DNA of 64,000 nt, from assembly GCA_023439545.1 (NCBI GenBank), contig JAEXNT010000081.1, forward strand, positions 62,001 through 126,000, written 5' to 3'. The position numbers and the translations under genes were made by a program. Below the pieces are notes generated by a model. The model saw only the letters and a list, made by a program, of their open reading frames with translations, ran no database searches and was not told where the DNA came from. The DNA comes from Bacillota bacterium. Lineage in GTDB: Bacteria > Bacillota > Clostridia > Acetivibrionales > DTU013. Shown here piece after piece: positions 1-8,724 of this stretch; the first letter of the stretch is position 1, and each line of letters opens with the position of its first letter.

Positions 1-160
1 GATTGAAACTTGTCCCGTCACCCATGAACAGTCCCATTATTTTCAGATCTATTGCTTTTCCGTAGTTTGCATAATCCCTGTCAGCCGCATGAACCGGGGC
101 CGGCATTGTAAACGAGAGCGCCAATGCCAAAAATAATATGCTTAGCCTGATCCTTTGCAT
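1..160 (-). CDS. N-terminal part of a secreted S-layer-like protein (partial)
   Basis: Reading leftward from an ATG at 160 gives about 53 residues before the window ends. Residues 1-25 form a typical signal peptide (MQRIRLS, a hydrophobic stretch, then VHAAD with probable cleavage after HAA). The mature part (DYANYGKAIDLKIMGLFMG) has the spacing of a Firmicutes S-layer homology segment, in which an 'alkdLGLFxG' motif follows the signal peptide. An AAAGGATGG ribosome binding site lies 7-8 bases before the start. The rest of the protein is outside the window, so its enzymatic or structural role cannot be told. Confidence 0.7.
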   Translation of the reverse strand, partial: MQRIRLSILFLALALSFTMPAPVHAADRDYANYGKAIDLKIMGLFMGDGTSFN

Positions 161-225
161 ATAAACACCATCCTTTAATAAAAAGTCGCTGGTAATCAAA
201 GTGTGTTTATAATTGTATTAATGCA

Positions 226-254
226 ATTATACTAAATTTACCAGGTTTTTTCAA
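226..254 (-). promoter_or_regulatory. Sigma-A promoter for the partial secreted protein
   Basis: On the minus strand TTGAAA (254-249) is followed after 17 bases by TATAAT (231-226). The predicted transcript start near 219 leaves a leader of about 60 bases before the ATG at 160. Confidence 0.7.
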
Positions 255-307
255 TTAAAGGGTTATAATGTTTATGCAGACGTCAATTTGCCTCTTCAAC
301 ATATTTT

Positions 308-1099
308 TTATTTTATGCCTGACATATCGCTCACTTTTACATTCGGATTGGTATGTCTGCCCTTTTTATACGTACCGCGACCATACTGAACAGCTTTGGC
401 GGGGCAATAGTGAAGGCAGGCAAAGCACTGGCTGCAACGGTTTCCCCATACCGGCCTGCCGTTTACCCTTATGTTTTCATTGCAGCATACTTTTTCACAT
501 ATGCCGCATCCGGTACATTTGTTGTCAGCGAAAAATTTACGGGGCTGTATTGCGAAATTGTTGAACAAAGGATTTACCAGTGCCGTTTTCAGTCCGGGAA
601 ACCGCAATGCCAGTTTATCCGTATCTACCGACCTTCTTTCAGCTATTGCACCACAGATTCGGTCAATTTCCTCTTCCGCCGCTTCGAGCTTTTCCTGTCT
701 CAGGCGTTCAGGGTCTACATCCGTCATGAAGACGTAATTATTCGGCATCCTGACCGAGAAACCGGCGTTTAAAACGAGAGCTCTCTTTTGCAGGCTTTTA
801 CGCAATACCTTTAATGAATTGCCGGTATCATCGCCGCAGGTTGCAGCTGAAAAAATATATTGATCCCTGTAATTTCTGAGCTTCAGTTTGGATATGAAAT
901 CCAGAACTATCCTGGGAGGCGCCCATGCATATACAGGATACACGAATCCGATTATCTCGCCGTCGTGAAGGGTATATTCGTATCCGTCTGCGGCATTTTT
1001 CATCAGGCGCGCGATCGGAGCCAACCCTTCGTCAAAACGCGAAGCAATTTGGGAAGCCACATAGTACGAGTTTCCCGTGCCGGAAAAATAAAAAATCAT
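308..1099 (-). CDS. EFR1 family flavodoxin-ferredoxin protein
   Basis: 263 residues. Residues 1-150 form a flavodoxin-like FMN domain, with the phosphate loop at the extreme N-terminus (FSGTGNSYYVA). Residues 190-245 hold a bacterial two-[4Fe-4S] ferredoxin domain with CTGCGICEKVC followed by CSQCFACLHYCP. This combination is the EFR1 family of anaerobes, thought to shuttle electrons between ferredoxin and flavin partners; the physiological partner is unknown. It is cytosolic, without signal peptide or membrane helices. It is on the same strand as YjbQ and only 24 bases downstream of it, so the two may be co-transcribed. Confidence 0.85.
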   Translation of the reverse strand: MIFYFSGTGNSYYVASQIASRFDEGLAPIARLMKNAADGYEYTLHDGEIIGFVYPVYAWAPPRIVLDFISKLKLRNYRDQYIFSAATCGDDTGNSLKVLRKSLQKRALVLNAGFSVRMPNNYVFMTDVDPERLRQEKLEAAEEEIDRICGAIAERRSVDTDKLALRFPGLKTALVNPLFNNFAIQPRKFFADNKCTGCGICEKVCCNENIRVNGRPVWGNRCSQCFACLHYCPAKAVQYGRGTYKKGRHTNPNVKVSDMSGIK

Positions 1100-1123
1100 T
1101 TCCCTCCACCGCGCCCTTTCAAT

Positions 1124-1510
1124 TCATATTATTTTTGTGTATACCTTTCTATTCCTTGGACCGTCGAACTCGCAGAAATAAATGCCCTGCCAGGTCCCGA
1201 GCCTGAGCTGCCCGTTTTCAACGATAACGGTACAGGACGAGCCCATGAGCGAAGCCTTGACGTGCGCGTGCGAGTTCCCTTCGGCGTGACGGTAGCCGCC
1301 GCTTTCGGGTGAGATCCTGCGCAATATTGACAGCATGTCGTAAACGACGTCGGGGTCGGCGTTCTCATTGATGGTGACTCCGGCCGTCGTATGCGGTACG
1401 AACACGATTACAGCTCCGTCGATTATCCCGCTTTTCTGAACGTCCTGCCTGACCATTTCGGTTATGTTGATCATTTCGTCCTGCCTTGAAGTTTTTATCG
1501 CATGTTCCAT
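1124..1510 (-). CDS. YjbQ family (UPF0047) secondary thiamine-phosphate synthase-like protein
   Basis: 128 residues from the ATG at 1510, chosen because AAGGAGGCAGG lies directly before it; a longer reading frame has no such site. The family signature is complete: HTTAGVTINENAD in the middle and GNSHAHVKASLMGSS in the C-terminal half, with the conserved histidines and acidic residues of the PF01894 fold. Family members show weak thiamine-phosphate synthase activity, but the physiological role is unsettled. It lies 65 bases downstream of the sirtuin gene on the same strand. Confidence 0.85.
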   Translation of the reverse strand: MEHAIKTSRQDEMINITEMVRQDVQKSGIIDGAVIVFVPHTTAGVTINENADPDVVYDMLSILRRISPESGGYRHAEGNSHAHVKASLMGSSCTVIVENGQLRLGTWQGIYFCEFDGPRNRKVYTKII

Positions 1511-1575
1511 ATATCCTGCCTCCTTTTCGACCGATGCCAATATAGCCGCCAACTCCGACCAAGCAGATTTGCCTC

Positions 1576-2295
1576 TTATCGACCCACTTGCGAAAACACC
1601 TCGCCGAGGCCGCACTGCAGCCGCAGGTTGGCATATTGGTCGTAGGGCGTTACCGATTTGTTGATAAGCACCAGCCGTTTGCCGGAATAATACCTTACAA
1701 GGCCTGCTGCGGGATAAACGGACAGCGAAGTCCCCCCTACGATCAGCATATCAGCCTCTGCAATGCTGCGCACGGCTTCATCGACAACGTCATCGTCAAG
1801 ACCTTCCTCGTAAAGCACGACGTCAGGCTTAATGATACCGCCGCATCCGCACAACGGGACGCCTGTCGAATCCAGGACGGCGCCAAGCCCATAAGCCTTG
1901 CCGCACTTCATACAGTAATTCCGGTGCACCGAACCGTGCAGTTCCAAGACCTTTTTACTTCCCGCCAGCTGGTGAAGGCCGTCGATATTCTGCGTTACAA
2001 CGGCGCTCAGCCTGCCGTAAGCCTCGAGCTGCGCAAGTTTGATATGAGTTACATTGGGTTTTACTCCGGTAAATATCATTTTATCCTTATAAAATTGATA
2101 GAATTCGGCGGTTCTCTGCAGGAAAAAGGTATGGCTCAATATCGTTTCGGGCGGGTAATCGTATTTTTGGTTATACAGGCCGTCGACACTCCTGAAATCC
2201 GGTATGCCGCTTTCCGTCGACACCCCCGCTCCCCCGAAGAAAACGGCATGCGAGCTTTCCTCAAGCCACTTTGTAAAAATCCCGATATCCGTCAT
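1576..2295 (-). CDS. cobB: Sir2 family NAD-dependent protein deacylase
   Basis: 239 residues, the usual length of bacterial class III/U sirtuins. Seen in order: the NAD-binding loop GAGVSTESGIPDFRS near residues 22-36, TQNIDGLH with the catalytic HG pair after it (LELHGS), a zinc knuckle of CMKC and later CGC, then GTSLSVYPA and a final NKS nucleotide-binding segment. It should remove acyl groups from lysines using NAD and release O-acyl-ADP-ribose. The start at 2295 is preferred over an in-frame ATG 21 bases upstream because GGGAGA sits 8 bases before it. Symbol given by family. Confidence 0.9.
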   Translation of the reverse strand: MTDIGIFTKWLEESSHAVFFGGAGVSTESGIPDFRSVDGLYNQKYDYPPETILSHTFFLQRTAEFYQFYKDKMIFTGVKPNVTHIKLAQLEAYGRLSAVVTQNIDGLHQLAGSKKVLELHGSVHRNYCMKCGKAYGLGAVLDSTGVPLCGCGGIIKPDVVLYEEGLDDDVVDEAVRSIAEADMLIVGGTSLSVYPAAGLVRYYSGKRLVLINKSVTPYDQYANLRLQCGLGEVFSQVGR

Positions 2296-2352
2296 ACGAC
2301 CATCTCCCGCCAACATAGTTCAATACCTTCAGGAATCATGATAAACGGCGTC

Positions 2353-3198
2353 TTACAGCTTTAAAAGCATTTCATACTGACCGACATAATACAAAAAGCC
2401 CAACTTGTTCAAGAAACCTTCAATCGGAGTTGAATTTGTTTCCACATTGAGAAGAGCGACTTTACCGGAGCCCGTGCTTTTTACCATCTCTGTCATGATG
2501 CCATATGCAATACCATTGCCCCGGTAATCCCTGTTTACCGCGATTTGGGGAACGTCCCCCGATACTTTATCGATAATGCCGTAACCGGCAATGGTATTGT
2601 TAAAATGTGCGACAAAAAAGTTGAAAGCTTCCGGCACAGCTTCAACGGATGCGACAGAGTTCTGCCAGGAAGGCTCGAAGTCCCAAAACTCCTTCAATTG
2701 CTCCGTTTCCAACCTTTCAACACGCTCGACCTTGCAGGTTGTTCGCGGTATGAATTTATCCTTTTCCAATTGGAAACATAAGAATTCCCTATGTATCTCA
2801 AAGCCCTGCTTTTTATAGAGCTGAAAAGCCGATTCGTTGGATTTAAGCACTTCCAGCAAATATTGCTCCACTTGCTTTTCTTTAAGCAGCTTTTTGATGT
2901 GCAAAAGTAACCCGCTGGTTATCCCCTGCCTCCTGTAATGAGGTATGACGCCTGTCCCGAGGTCATATACGGTCGGCTTTCCGATCCAGTTCCTGAATCC
3001 GTTCAGAACGAATCCAACCAATCTGTCATTGTCAAAAGCCCCCATAGATATGTCCGGGTAATAACCCCTTCTTAGAAGCATCTGCTCGAACTTCCAAAAT
3101 GGCAGATCAATCTTGACCTGATAATCGAAAAACGCCTCCAAAAAAGCTTTATGAAGTGTTTCGAGGCTTGTTCCGTTCAAGGTTTTATAATAAATCAT
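2353..3198 (-). CDS. GNAT family N-acetyltransferase with two GNAT domains
   Basis: 281 residues. The N-terminal half has a clear acetyl-CoA motif (IPHYRRQGITSGLL, about residues 85-98) followed by the typical YKKQGF segment. The C-terminal half repeats the fold, with AVNRDYRGNGIAYGIM and a final LNKLGF. The tandem arrangement occurs in enzymes acetylating small amines or acting in resistance; the substrate cannot be deduced. No signal peptide. It stands apart from the two-component genes upstream (114-base gap), so it may have its own promoter. Confidence 0.85.
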   Translation of the reverse strand: MIYYKTLNGTSLETLHKAFLEAFFDYQVKIDLPFWKFEQMLLRRGYYPDISMGAFDNDRLVGFVLNGFRNWIGKPTVYDLGTGVIPHYRRQGITSGLLLHIKKLLKEKQVEQYLLEVLKSNESAFQLYKKQGFEIHREFLCFQLEKDKFIPRTTCKVERVERLETEQLKEFWDFEPSWQNSVASVEAVPEAFNFFVAHFNNTIAGYGIIDKVSGDVPQIAVNRDYRGNGIAYGIMTEMVKSTGSGKVALLNVETNSTPIEGFLNKLGFLYYVGQYEMLLKL

Positions 3199-3312
3199 TT
3201 CGTTTATTTCCCTTTATGTGCTCCAGCATAGCTGAATAATAATACTACCCTATTTTGACATTTACCCGTTTTAATGTCAATTGTGCGTTGCTCTTCCAAC
3301 TGTCGACCGGAG

Positions 3313-4737
3313 TCAACCTTTGCCCGTCCCGTCGCCTTTGGGCAGCGTTACGATAAATTCCGTCCCTGTGTCGATAATGCTGTGTACCTCTATCGAACCT
3401 CCATGCGCTTCTACTATGGTCCTGGCGATCGTGAGCCCGATGCCCGAGCCTCCAGTCATTCTGTTCCTGGACTTGTCTGCCCTGTAGAACCTTTCGAAAA
3501 TATACGGCAGATCCTCATCGGAAATACCCCGTCCGTTGTCCTTCACAACAAGCTCCGCAACGTCTTCGGAGCCTTTTACGGCAACCCGCACCCTGCCGCC
3601 CGGCTGTGTGTACTTGAGCGCATTGGACATCAGGTTGACCACGACCTGGCTGATCTTGTCCCGGTCTGCAAAAACTACCTCTTCGCTTCCCTTGAAGTCC
3701 ACGGTTATATTTTTACCGAGGAATTCGTTCTCAAAGTTTTGAAGCTGCCTCTTAACGAGTTCTGACAGGTCGAAATATTCTCTTTCAAGAGTCGCGTTCT
3801 CACTTTCGTACCTGGCCAGCTTCTCAAGGTCTCCGACCATTTTGCCGATACGTACGATTTCCTCCAGACAGCTTCGGAGCCTTTCGACGTCCGGCTCCCA
3901 TATGCCGTCGATCATAGCCTCCATATGGCTCTGCAAAGTTGCGACCGGCGTCCTGAGCTCATGCGCTACGTCGCTCGTCAGCCTTTTTCGGAGCAGTTCA
4001 TGTTTGCCCATGGTCTCAGCCAGATCATTGATGGTTTGTGTAAGTTGGTTTATCTCCCTGGTTTTTGATACTCCGTTTATCCGCCTTGAAAACAAGCCCT
4101 TCGAAATGGACTGCGCGGCGCTGATGACACTCGAAATAGGAGAGCTCAGACGTTTGGCCATGAGGTTTCCGAGTAAAAGCGCAAAAAGAATTGAAAAAAG
4201 TCCCACCGCCAGCAGCAGCATATTGAGCGTACTGAGAAAAGCCAGATCCCGGTCGTTCAGGTAATAGGGGCCGTAGCTTCCGATCCTGACTGTGCCGGCC
4301 GTATGCAAATCTGATGTAACTATTGGGTAGGGAATTTCGGTATAGTTGCTCTTGACGCCCGGATAACGACTGCTTACGTTCTTTGCCATCTCTTCTATAA
4401 TATTTTGGCACATTCCATTATTATGTTTTGCGGCATCCCATACCACGCTGCCCGAGCTGTCCAGCACTTTTATGATGGTGCTCTGTTCAAGCGCAGCCAC
4501 TCCTATGTTCTCTATACCGGCTACATCCCATACGCCGTTCCGGTACTGCCCCGAAAGCGTGCTTACTATCTCCCTGTACCGCTGTTCCTGGTTCTCCGAC
4601 GCGTATTCCCTGAAAGGCTTGTCAAGGAATATGCCGGTCAGTATGTTTATCAAAACGACGCTTATTGCCGCGAGCATCAAATATGACAAAGAAAGCCTGG
4701 TCCTCAGGCTTATCGTATACTTCCGCTTATCTGCCAT
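3313..4737 (-). CDS. Membrane sensor histidine kinase (OmpR-partner type)
   Basis: 474 residues. One transmembrane helix lies near residues 12-35 and a second near 165-190, enclosing an extracytoplasmic sensor domain, followed by a HAMP linker. The phosphoacceptor region reads SDVAHELRTPVATLQ, and the ATPase domain contains NLMSNALKYT (N box), DNGRGI (G1), FERFYRAD (F box) and GGSGIGLTIA (G2). It overlaps the response regulator gene by 11 bases, so the two are translationally coupled. Its position at the end of an amino acid transporter operon suggests, but does not prove, that the signal relates to amino acid or thiol supply. Confidence 0.92.
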   Translation of the reverse strand: MADKRKYTISLRTRLSLSYLMLAAISVVLINILTGIFLDKPFREYASENQEQRYREIVSTLSGQYRNGVWDVAGIENIGVAALEQSTIIKVLDSSGSVVWDAAKHNNGMCQNIIEEMAKNVSSRYPGVKSNYTEIPYPIVTSDLHTAGTVRIGSYGPYYLNDRDLAFLSTLNMLLLAVGLFSILFALLLGNLMAKRLSSPISSVISAAQSISKGLFSRRINGVSKTREINQLTQTINDLAETMGKHELLRKRLTSDVAHELRTPVATLQSHMEAMIDGIWEPDVERLRSCLEEIVRIGKMVGDLEKLARYESENATLEREYFDLSELVKRQLQNFENEFLGKNITVDFKGSEEVVFADRDKISQVVVNLMSNALKYTQPGGRVRVAVKGSEDVAELVVKDNGRGISDEDLPYIFERFYRADKSRNRMTGGSGIGLTIARTIVEAHGGSIEVHSIIDTGTEFIVTLPKGDGTGKG

Positions 4738-5428
4738 CCTTTTCTCCAGTGAAACGATACCCTACTCCGTGCACGGTAACCAGGTATTTAGGAGCTTTGG
4801 GATCGTCCTCTATCTTCTGCCTCAGATTTTTAACATGTGTATCGACCGTTCTGTCAAAACCGTCAAAATCATCTCCAAGGGCCATGTTAACAAGCTCTTC
4901 CCTGGTAAAGGTTTTTTTCGGATACTTTATTAAAGTAAGCAGTATCCTGTATTCATTCGGGGTAAGGTTGACCACGCGCCTCCCCTTTTTCACCTCATGT
5001 CCGAGGTTGTCGATTACGAGGTCTTCGTTATTGAACGAAAACTCATTCGACAAGGGCACGGGATCGCCCGCCGTCCGTCGGAGAACCGCAATTACCCTTG
5101 CCACAAGCTGTTTGGGACTAAAAGGTTTTGTCACGTAATCATCGGCCCCTATGTCCAGGCCCCTCAGGATATCCTCCTCATCGGACTTCGCAGTCAGCAT
5201 TATAATTGGCGCCCTCGAGTGCTTCCTGATCGTCCTGCATATCTCCTCACCCGACAGATCTGGCAGCATCAGGTCCAGGATAACGATGGATGGCCCCGTC
5301 CTTTCGAACATTTCCAGCGCATGCCTTCCGTCATATGCCGTAAATACTTCAAATCCGGCATGTTCAAGGTATGATTTTATGACCTCAGCAATTTTCAGTT
5401 CGTCATCGACTACTAAAACTTTTTTCAT
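4727..5428 (-). CDS. OmpR/PhoB family response regulator
   Basis: 233 residues. The receiver domain (1-120) has the acidic pair VDDE, the phosphoacceptor Asp in LDLMLPDLSG, the switch threonine in MLTAK and the KPF lysine. A winged-helix DNA-binding domain (about 130-230) ends with VTVHGVGYRF. It pairs with the overlapping kinase gene. The start at 5428 has no Shine-Dalgarno sequence, and a strong extended -10 element lies only 9 bases upstream, so this gene may be read from a nearly leaderless transcript as well as by read-through from the ABC transporter genes that end 10 bases away. Confidence 0.93.
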   Translation of the reverse strand: MKKVLVVDDELKIAEVIKSYLEHAGFEVFTAYDGRHALEMFERTGPSIVILDLMLPDLSGEEICRTIRKHSRAPIIMLTAKSDEEDILRGLDIGADDYVTKPFSPKQLVARVIAVLRRTAGDPVPLSNEFSFNNEDLVIDNLGHEVKKGRRVVNLTPNEYRILLTLIKYPKKTFTREELVNMALGDDFDGFDRTVDTHVKNLRQKIEDDPKAPKYLVTVHGVGYRFTGEKDGR

Positions 5429-5437
5429 ATCAATAGT

Positions 5438-5446
5438 ATTATATCA
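5438..5446 (-). promoter_or_regulatory. Extended -10 promoter overlapping the transporter ATPase stop codon
   Basis: The minus strand reads TGATATAAT, a perfect extended -10 (TGnTATAAT). Its TATAAT (5443-5438) overlaps the TAA stop of the ATPase gene. A weak -35 (ATTACA) lies 16 bases upstream. The expected start site near 5431 is 3-4 bases from the regulator ATG, predicting a leaderless mRNA. This is inferred from spacing only. Confidence 0.5.
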
Positions 5447-6188
5447 CATAATTTTCAGGTGTAATAAGCTGCAAAAACTGCTTTGTCCTGGATTTCTGAG
5501 GATTTCTGAAAAATGTTTCCGCAGGCGCCTTTTCTACTATTGTGCCCTGATCCATAAAAATCACATCAGTTGCCACATCGCGCGCAAAACTCATTTCATG
5601 GGTCACAACGACCATGGTGATACCTGTATCCGCAATTTTTTTCATAGCGCCCAGCACCTCCTGGACCAGCTCAGGGTCAAGCGCGCTGGTCGGTTCATCG
5701 AAAAGTATCACTTCAGGCTTCATCGCAAGTGCGCGCGCTATCGCAACCCGCTGCTGCTGCCCTCCCGAGAGTTGGGACGGATAGTAATCCATTCTGTTGC
5801 CGAGGCCAACCTGTTCAAGGTATGTTCGGGCAGTCTCCCCGGCCTCCTTCCGGCCCATTTTCTTCACGACAGCGAGGCCTTCCGCCACATTTCCGAGAGC
5901 CGTCCTGTGTGCAAAGAGGTTGAAGCCCTGGAACACCATTGCAGTTTTTTTACGAATGTCCATTATCTGTTTCCTATGGACTCTGCTGTAATCGAGCTGC
6001 AGCCCGCCCAGCCTCAGAGTGCCGGCCTGCGGACGTTCCAGCAGGTTGATGCACCTCAGCAGCGTGGATTTGCCTGAGCCGCTCGGTCCCAGGATCGCTA
6101 CGACACTTCCGGCCGCGACATCGAGGTCGATGCCCTTCAGGACCTCATTCCTGCCGAAGGATTTATGCAAATCTCGTATCTCAATCAT
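5439..6188 (-). CDS. Polar amino acid ABC transporter, ATP-binding subunit
   Basis: 249 residues. Walker A is GPSGSGKSTLL, the ABC signature is LSGGQQQRVAIARALA, Walker B is VILFDEPTSALDP, and the switch histidine lies in VTHEMSFA. This is the GlnQ/TcyC/ArtP-type subunit that powers uptake of polar amino acids. It overlaps the permease gene by 8 bases (ATGATTGA arrangement), which is typical translational coupling. The substrate is not fixed by this subunit. Confidence 0.93.
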   Translation of the reverse strand: MIEIRDLHKSFGRNEVLKGIDLDVAAGSVVAILGPSGSGKSTLLRCINLLERPQAGTLRLGGLQLDYSRVHRKQIMDIRKKTAMVFQGFNLFAHRTALGNVAEGLAVVKKMGRKEAGETARTYLEQVGLGNRMDYYPSQLSGGQQQRVAIARALAMKPEVILFDEPTSALDPELVQEVLGAMKKIADTGITMVVVTHEMSFARDVATDVIFMDQGTIVEKAPAETFFRNPQKSRTKQFLQLITPENYVI

Positions 6189-6906
6189 TTACAACACCCC
6201 GTTCATGACGGCGCAGCCGTTTTTCACCCAAAAGCATAAGCTGTTCGAAAATGATGCAGATCAGCCAGTATATCGCCGCGGCCACTATATATGCCTCAAT
6301 AAAATTTGACGAGCGGGCAGCGGCTATTTTAGCCTGCCCGATTATTTCGGGCACGGATGCGGCAAAGGCAAGCGATGTATCCTTCAATAAAGCGATAAAT
6401 GAATTGCCGAGGTTCGGTATTGCGACTACGGCTGCCTGTGGTGTGACTATACGCCGCATTACCTGCGGAGCAGTCATCCCTATGGATTCCGCAGCCTCTA
6501 TCTGGCCTTTTCCCACTGAAAGGATCGCCGCACGTATCGTCTCTGAAAGATAAGCTCCTACATTCAGGGAAAATGTAACATACATGAAGGTTATGGCCTG
6601 TATGGATGATATATCGATGTTCCAGCCGTAAATACCGTTTAAGTATCTCAAGACCATCGGTATCCCGTAATAGGAAAGAAATATCTGCACGAGAAGCGGC
6701 GTCCCGCGCATGAACGAAACGTAGACATAGGCGACCTGCAGCAGTACGGGCACTTTATAGATCTTTATCAGAGCTATTGCAAATCCCAGGATTATGCCAA
6801 AAACAAAGGCAACGAGGGCCAGTGACAGGGAAACAGGGATTCCTGCCGCAACACGCGGTATGAGCTGTAACATGTAATTTAGATCGAATAGTCCGTTTCC
6901 CTGCAT
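6181..6906 (-). CDS. Polar amino acid ABC transporter permease
   Basis: 241 residues, about five membrane helices, HisM/GlnP type. It has the early MRGTPLLVQIFLSYYG motif of this subfamily and the EAA loop (EAAESIGMTAPQVMRRIV) that docks with the ATPase. With the ATPase downstream and the binding protein 24 bases upstream it makes a complete importer, probably working as a homodimer since only one permease gene is present. Confidence 0.93.
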   Translation of the reverse strand: MQGNGLFDLNYMLQLIPRVAAGIPVSLSLALVAFVFGIILGFAIALIKIYKVPVLLQVAYVYVSFMRGTPLLVQIFLSYYGIPMVLRYLNGIYGWNIDISSIQAITFMYVTFSLNVGAYLSETIRAAILSVGKGQIEAAESIGMTAPQVMRRIVTPQAAVVAIPNLGNSFIALLKDTSLAFAASVPEIIGQAKIAAARSSNFIEAYIVAAAIYWLICIIFEQLMLLGEKRLRRHERGVVND

Positions 6907-6930
6907 GAGCTCCTCCTCTGAAATCTATTC

Positions 6931-7827
6931 TTACTTGGAATAGTCCACTCCGAACCAGTCTATCGACAGCTTGCTCAGCGAACCGTCATCTTTCAGCTTG
7001 GACAGCGCTGCGTCGATCTTATCCATGATTTTCTGACCTGCGTCATCCTTTTTAGCTATGAAATATGTCGGGTCTGCAGCGATTCGTTCACCTGCGGGTT
7101 CAACGTCGAGATTCTGGGCTTTGGCCTTTGAAACGGCCATAATGGGGTCGTTCAACGTAGCGTCTATACGTCCGTTTGCTATATCCTGAAGTACGGTAGT
7201 GATGTCTTCTTCATAATAAACGATATTGAGGATATTTCCGTTTTCCTTGTTCCAGTCCTCAAGTACGCGTGTGAAGGAATCTCCTACGGTAGTACCGATC
7301 TTTTTGTCCTTCAGGTCGTTGAGCGATTTGATATCGGTTCTGCCCTTTTTGACGATCAGCTGGCTAACGCATAAGGCGTATGTGTTCTTGGACAACAAAT
7401 ACTTAGCCTGGCGATCGGGGTTGGAAGTGATCTGGTTTGCAAGGAGCTGGAATTTGTCTGAGTCAAGGCCGGGGAACAACGAATCCCAGGGACCGGATAT
7501 GAATTCGAATTTGAGGCTGGGATCGGTCTTTTCAACCAGACGCAGTACTTCGATGTCATAGCCTGTCAGATTTCCGTTTGCGTCAACATAGGAAAAAGGT
7601 TCGTAAGTACCCATCGTGCCCACCTTTATCACCTGCGGCTCAGCGGTGGTATCGTTGGTTGTCCCGGCTGCTGTACTGCTTTCGGGAGCAGTTCCGGCAG
7701 CTTGTGCAGTTGCCTCGCCTGATGCGGCTGCGGCAGTCTGCTCCTGATTCTGTGCAGTTTGCCCGCATGCTGTCAGCAGCAGGGCTAAAATTGCAATTAC
7801 GGTCACGGCTAAAGTCAATCTTTTCAT
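6931..7827 (-). CDS. Amino acid ABC transporter substrate-binding lipoprotein
   Basis: 298 residues with a lipoprotein signal peptide (LALLLTACGQ, lipid attachment at Cys), a low-complexity Ala/Thr/Glu linker to about residue 65, then a type II periplasmic binding fold (SBP_bac_3) beginning GTMGTYEPFSYVD. The segment GNLTGYDIEVLRLV is the standard ligand-pocket region of cystine/glutamine-type binding proteins. TTGGAGGTAC precedes the ATG. It is first of the three transporter genes and lies 87 bases after the SDR gene, so it probably shares that transcript. Cystine or another polar amino acid is a reasonable but unproven substrate. Confidence 0.92.
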   Translation of the reverse strand: MKRLTLAVTVIAILALLLTACGQTAQNQEQTAAAASGEATAQAAGTAPESSTAAGTTNDTTAEPQVIKVGTMGTYEPFSYVDANGNLTGYDIEVLRLVEKTDPSLKFEFISGPWDSLFPGLDSDKFQLLANQITSNPDRQAKYLLSKNTYALCVSQLIVKKGRTDIKSLNDLKDKKIGTTVGDSFTRVLEDWNKENGNILNIVYYEEDITTVLQDIANGRIDATLNDPIMAVSKAKAQNLDVEPAGERIAADPTYFIAKKDDAGQKIMDKIDAALSKLKDDGSLSKLSIDWFGVDYSK

Positions 7828-7914
7828 GATGTACCTCCAATAATTTTTGTAATATTTTGTATTTCTGACGGCGCCGGCTTCAAATCTCCCGCTGCCGGCG
7901 ACGGATACGATCCC

Positions 7915-8718
7915 CTATCTTGTAAGAAGGCCTGCATCAAGCACATACTGGCTGCCTGTTACGAACCTCGATTTTTTACTTGCCAGGAAAAGTACTGCTT
8001 CCGCTACATCCTCCGGCTCGATCCACGGCACGGGCAGCAGGTTTCCCGCCGAGCGCTCCGCAATTTCCTCCACCGTAGTTCCTTCAAGGAAAGCAAGCCC
8101 GTTGTTCATCGGAGTGTTCACCCCGGTCGGGTGGACGCTGATCACCCTGATATTATGGGGCGCCAGTTCGAGCGCCAGCGATTTGGTCAGCCCTACGAGG
8201 CCCCATTTGGACGCGGCATAGTGGGAAAGGCGGTTCATACCGCGCAAGCCCGCGATGGATGAATTATTGATGATTACGCCGCTTTTTTGTCCGATCATAT
8301 AAGGTATTACGTACTTTGCGGTTAACCAGGACCCCTTCAGATTGATGTCGAGCATGGCATCCCATTCCGCCTCGGTCAGCTCATGCGCGAGACCATATGC
8401 ACAGATGCCCGCATTATTGAAGAGGACATCGATCGTACCGAATACTTCTACTCCTCCCGCCACGGCTCTTTCGACATCCTCCGCCTTTCGGACGTCGCCT
8501 GTGAAAACTGCCGCTTTGACTCCGAAAGCTTCTACATCCCGCTTCAGTTTATCCAGTTCATCGGACGAGCTGTTGTTGTATGCAGGATAGGTAAGCCTGC
8601 TGCCGAGATCGAAACCGACAATATTTGCCCCTTCCTTTGCAAATGCAAGGGCGACCGCCCTTCCCTGCCCTTTTGCCGCGCCGGTTATAAAAACCGTGTT
8701 TCCGTCAAATTCTCCCAT
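7915..8718 (-). CDS. SDR family oxidoreductase of the mycofactocin-coupled type
   Basis: 267 residues. The Rossmann loop reads TGAAKGQGRAVA, then NNAG, a catalytic Ser in NNSSIAG and YAASK. Two features match the subfamily that in actinobacteria works with mycofactocin: GQGR in the cofactor loop, and an insert with a YP motif (TYPAYNN) followed by a 'V-E-x-x-G-x-x-A' helix and GDVRK. No mycofactocin biosynthesis gene is present in this window. The substrate is probably a secondary alcohol or ketone, undefined. It lies 6 bases downstream of the CMD-like gene and is surely co-transcribed with it. Confidence 0.85.
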   Translation of the reverse strand: MGEFDGNTVFITGAAKGQGRAVALAFAKEGANIVGFDLGSRLTYPAYNNSSSDELDKLKRDVEAFGVKAAVFTGDVRKAEDVERAVAGGVEVFGTIDVLFNNAGICAYGLAHELTEAEWDAMLDINLKGSWLTAKYVIPYMIGQKSGVIINNSSIAGLRGMNRLSHYAASKWGLVGLTKSLALELAPHNIRVISVHPTGVNTPMNNGLAFLEGTTVEEIAERSAGNLLPVPWIEPEDVAEAVLFLASKKSRFVTGSQYVLDAGLLTR

Positions 8719-8724
8719 GGTTGA

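Noticed and set aside
1588..2364. 258-codon open frame on the plus strand
   Set aside because: It is the exact antisense of the sirtuin gene, with no ribosome binding site or recognisable protein; the minus-strand protein has all Sir2 motifs.
5151..6077. 308-codon open frame on the plus strand
   Set aside because: Antisense to the response regulator and transporter ATPase genes, both of which have complete family motifs.
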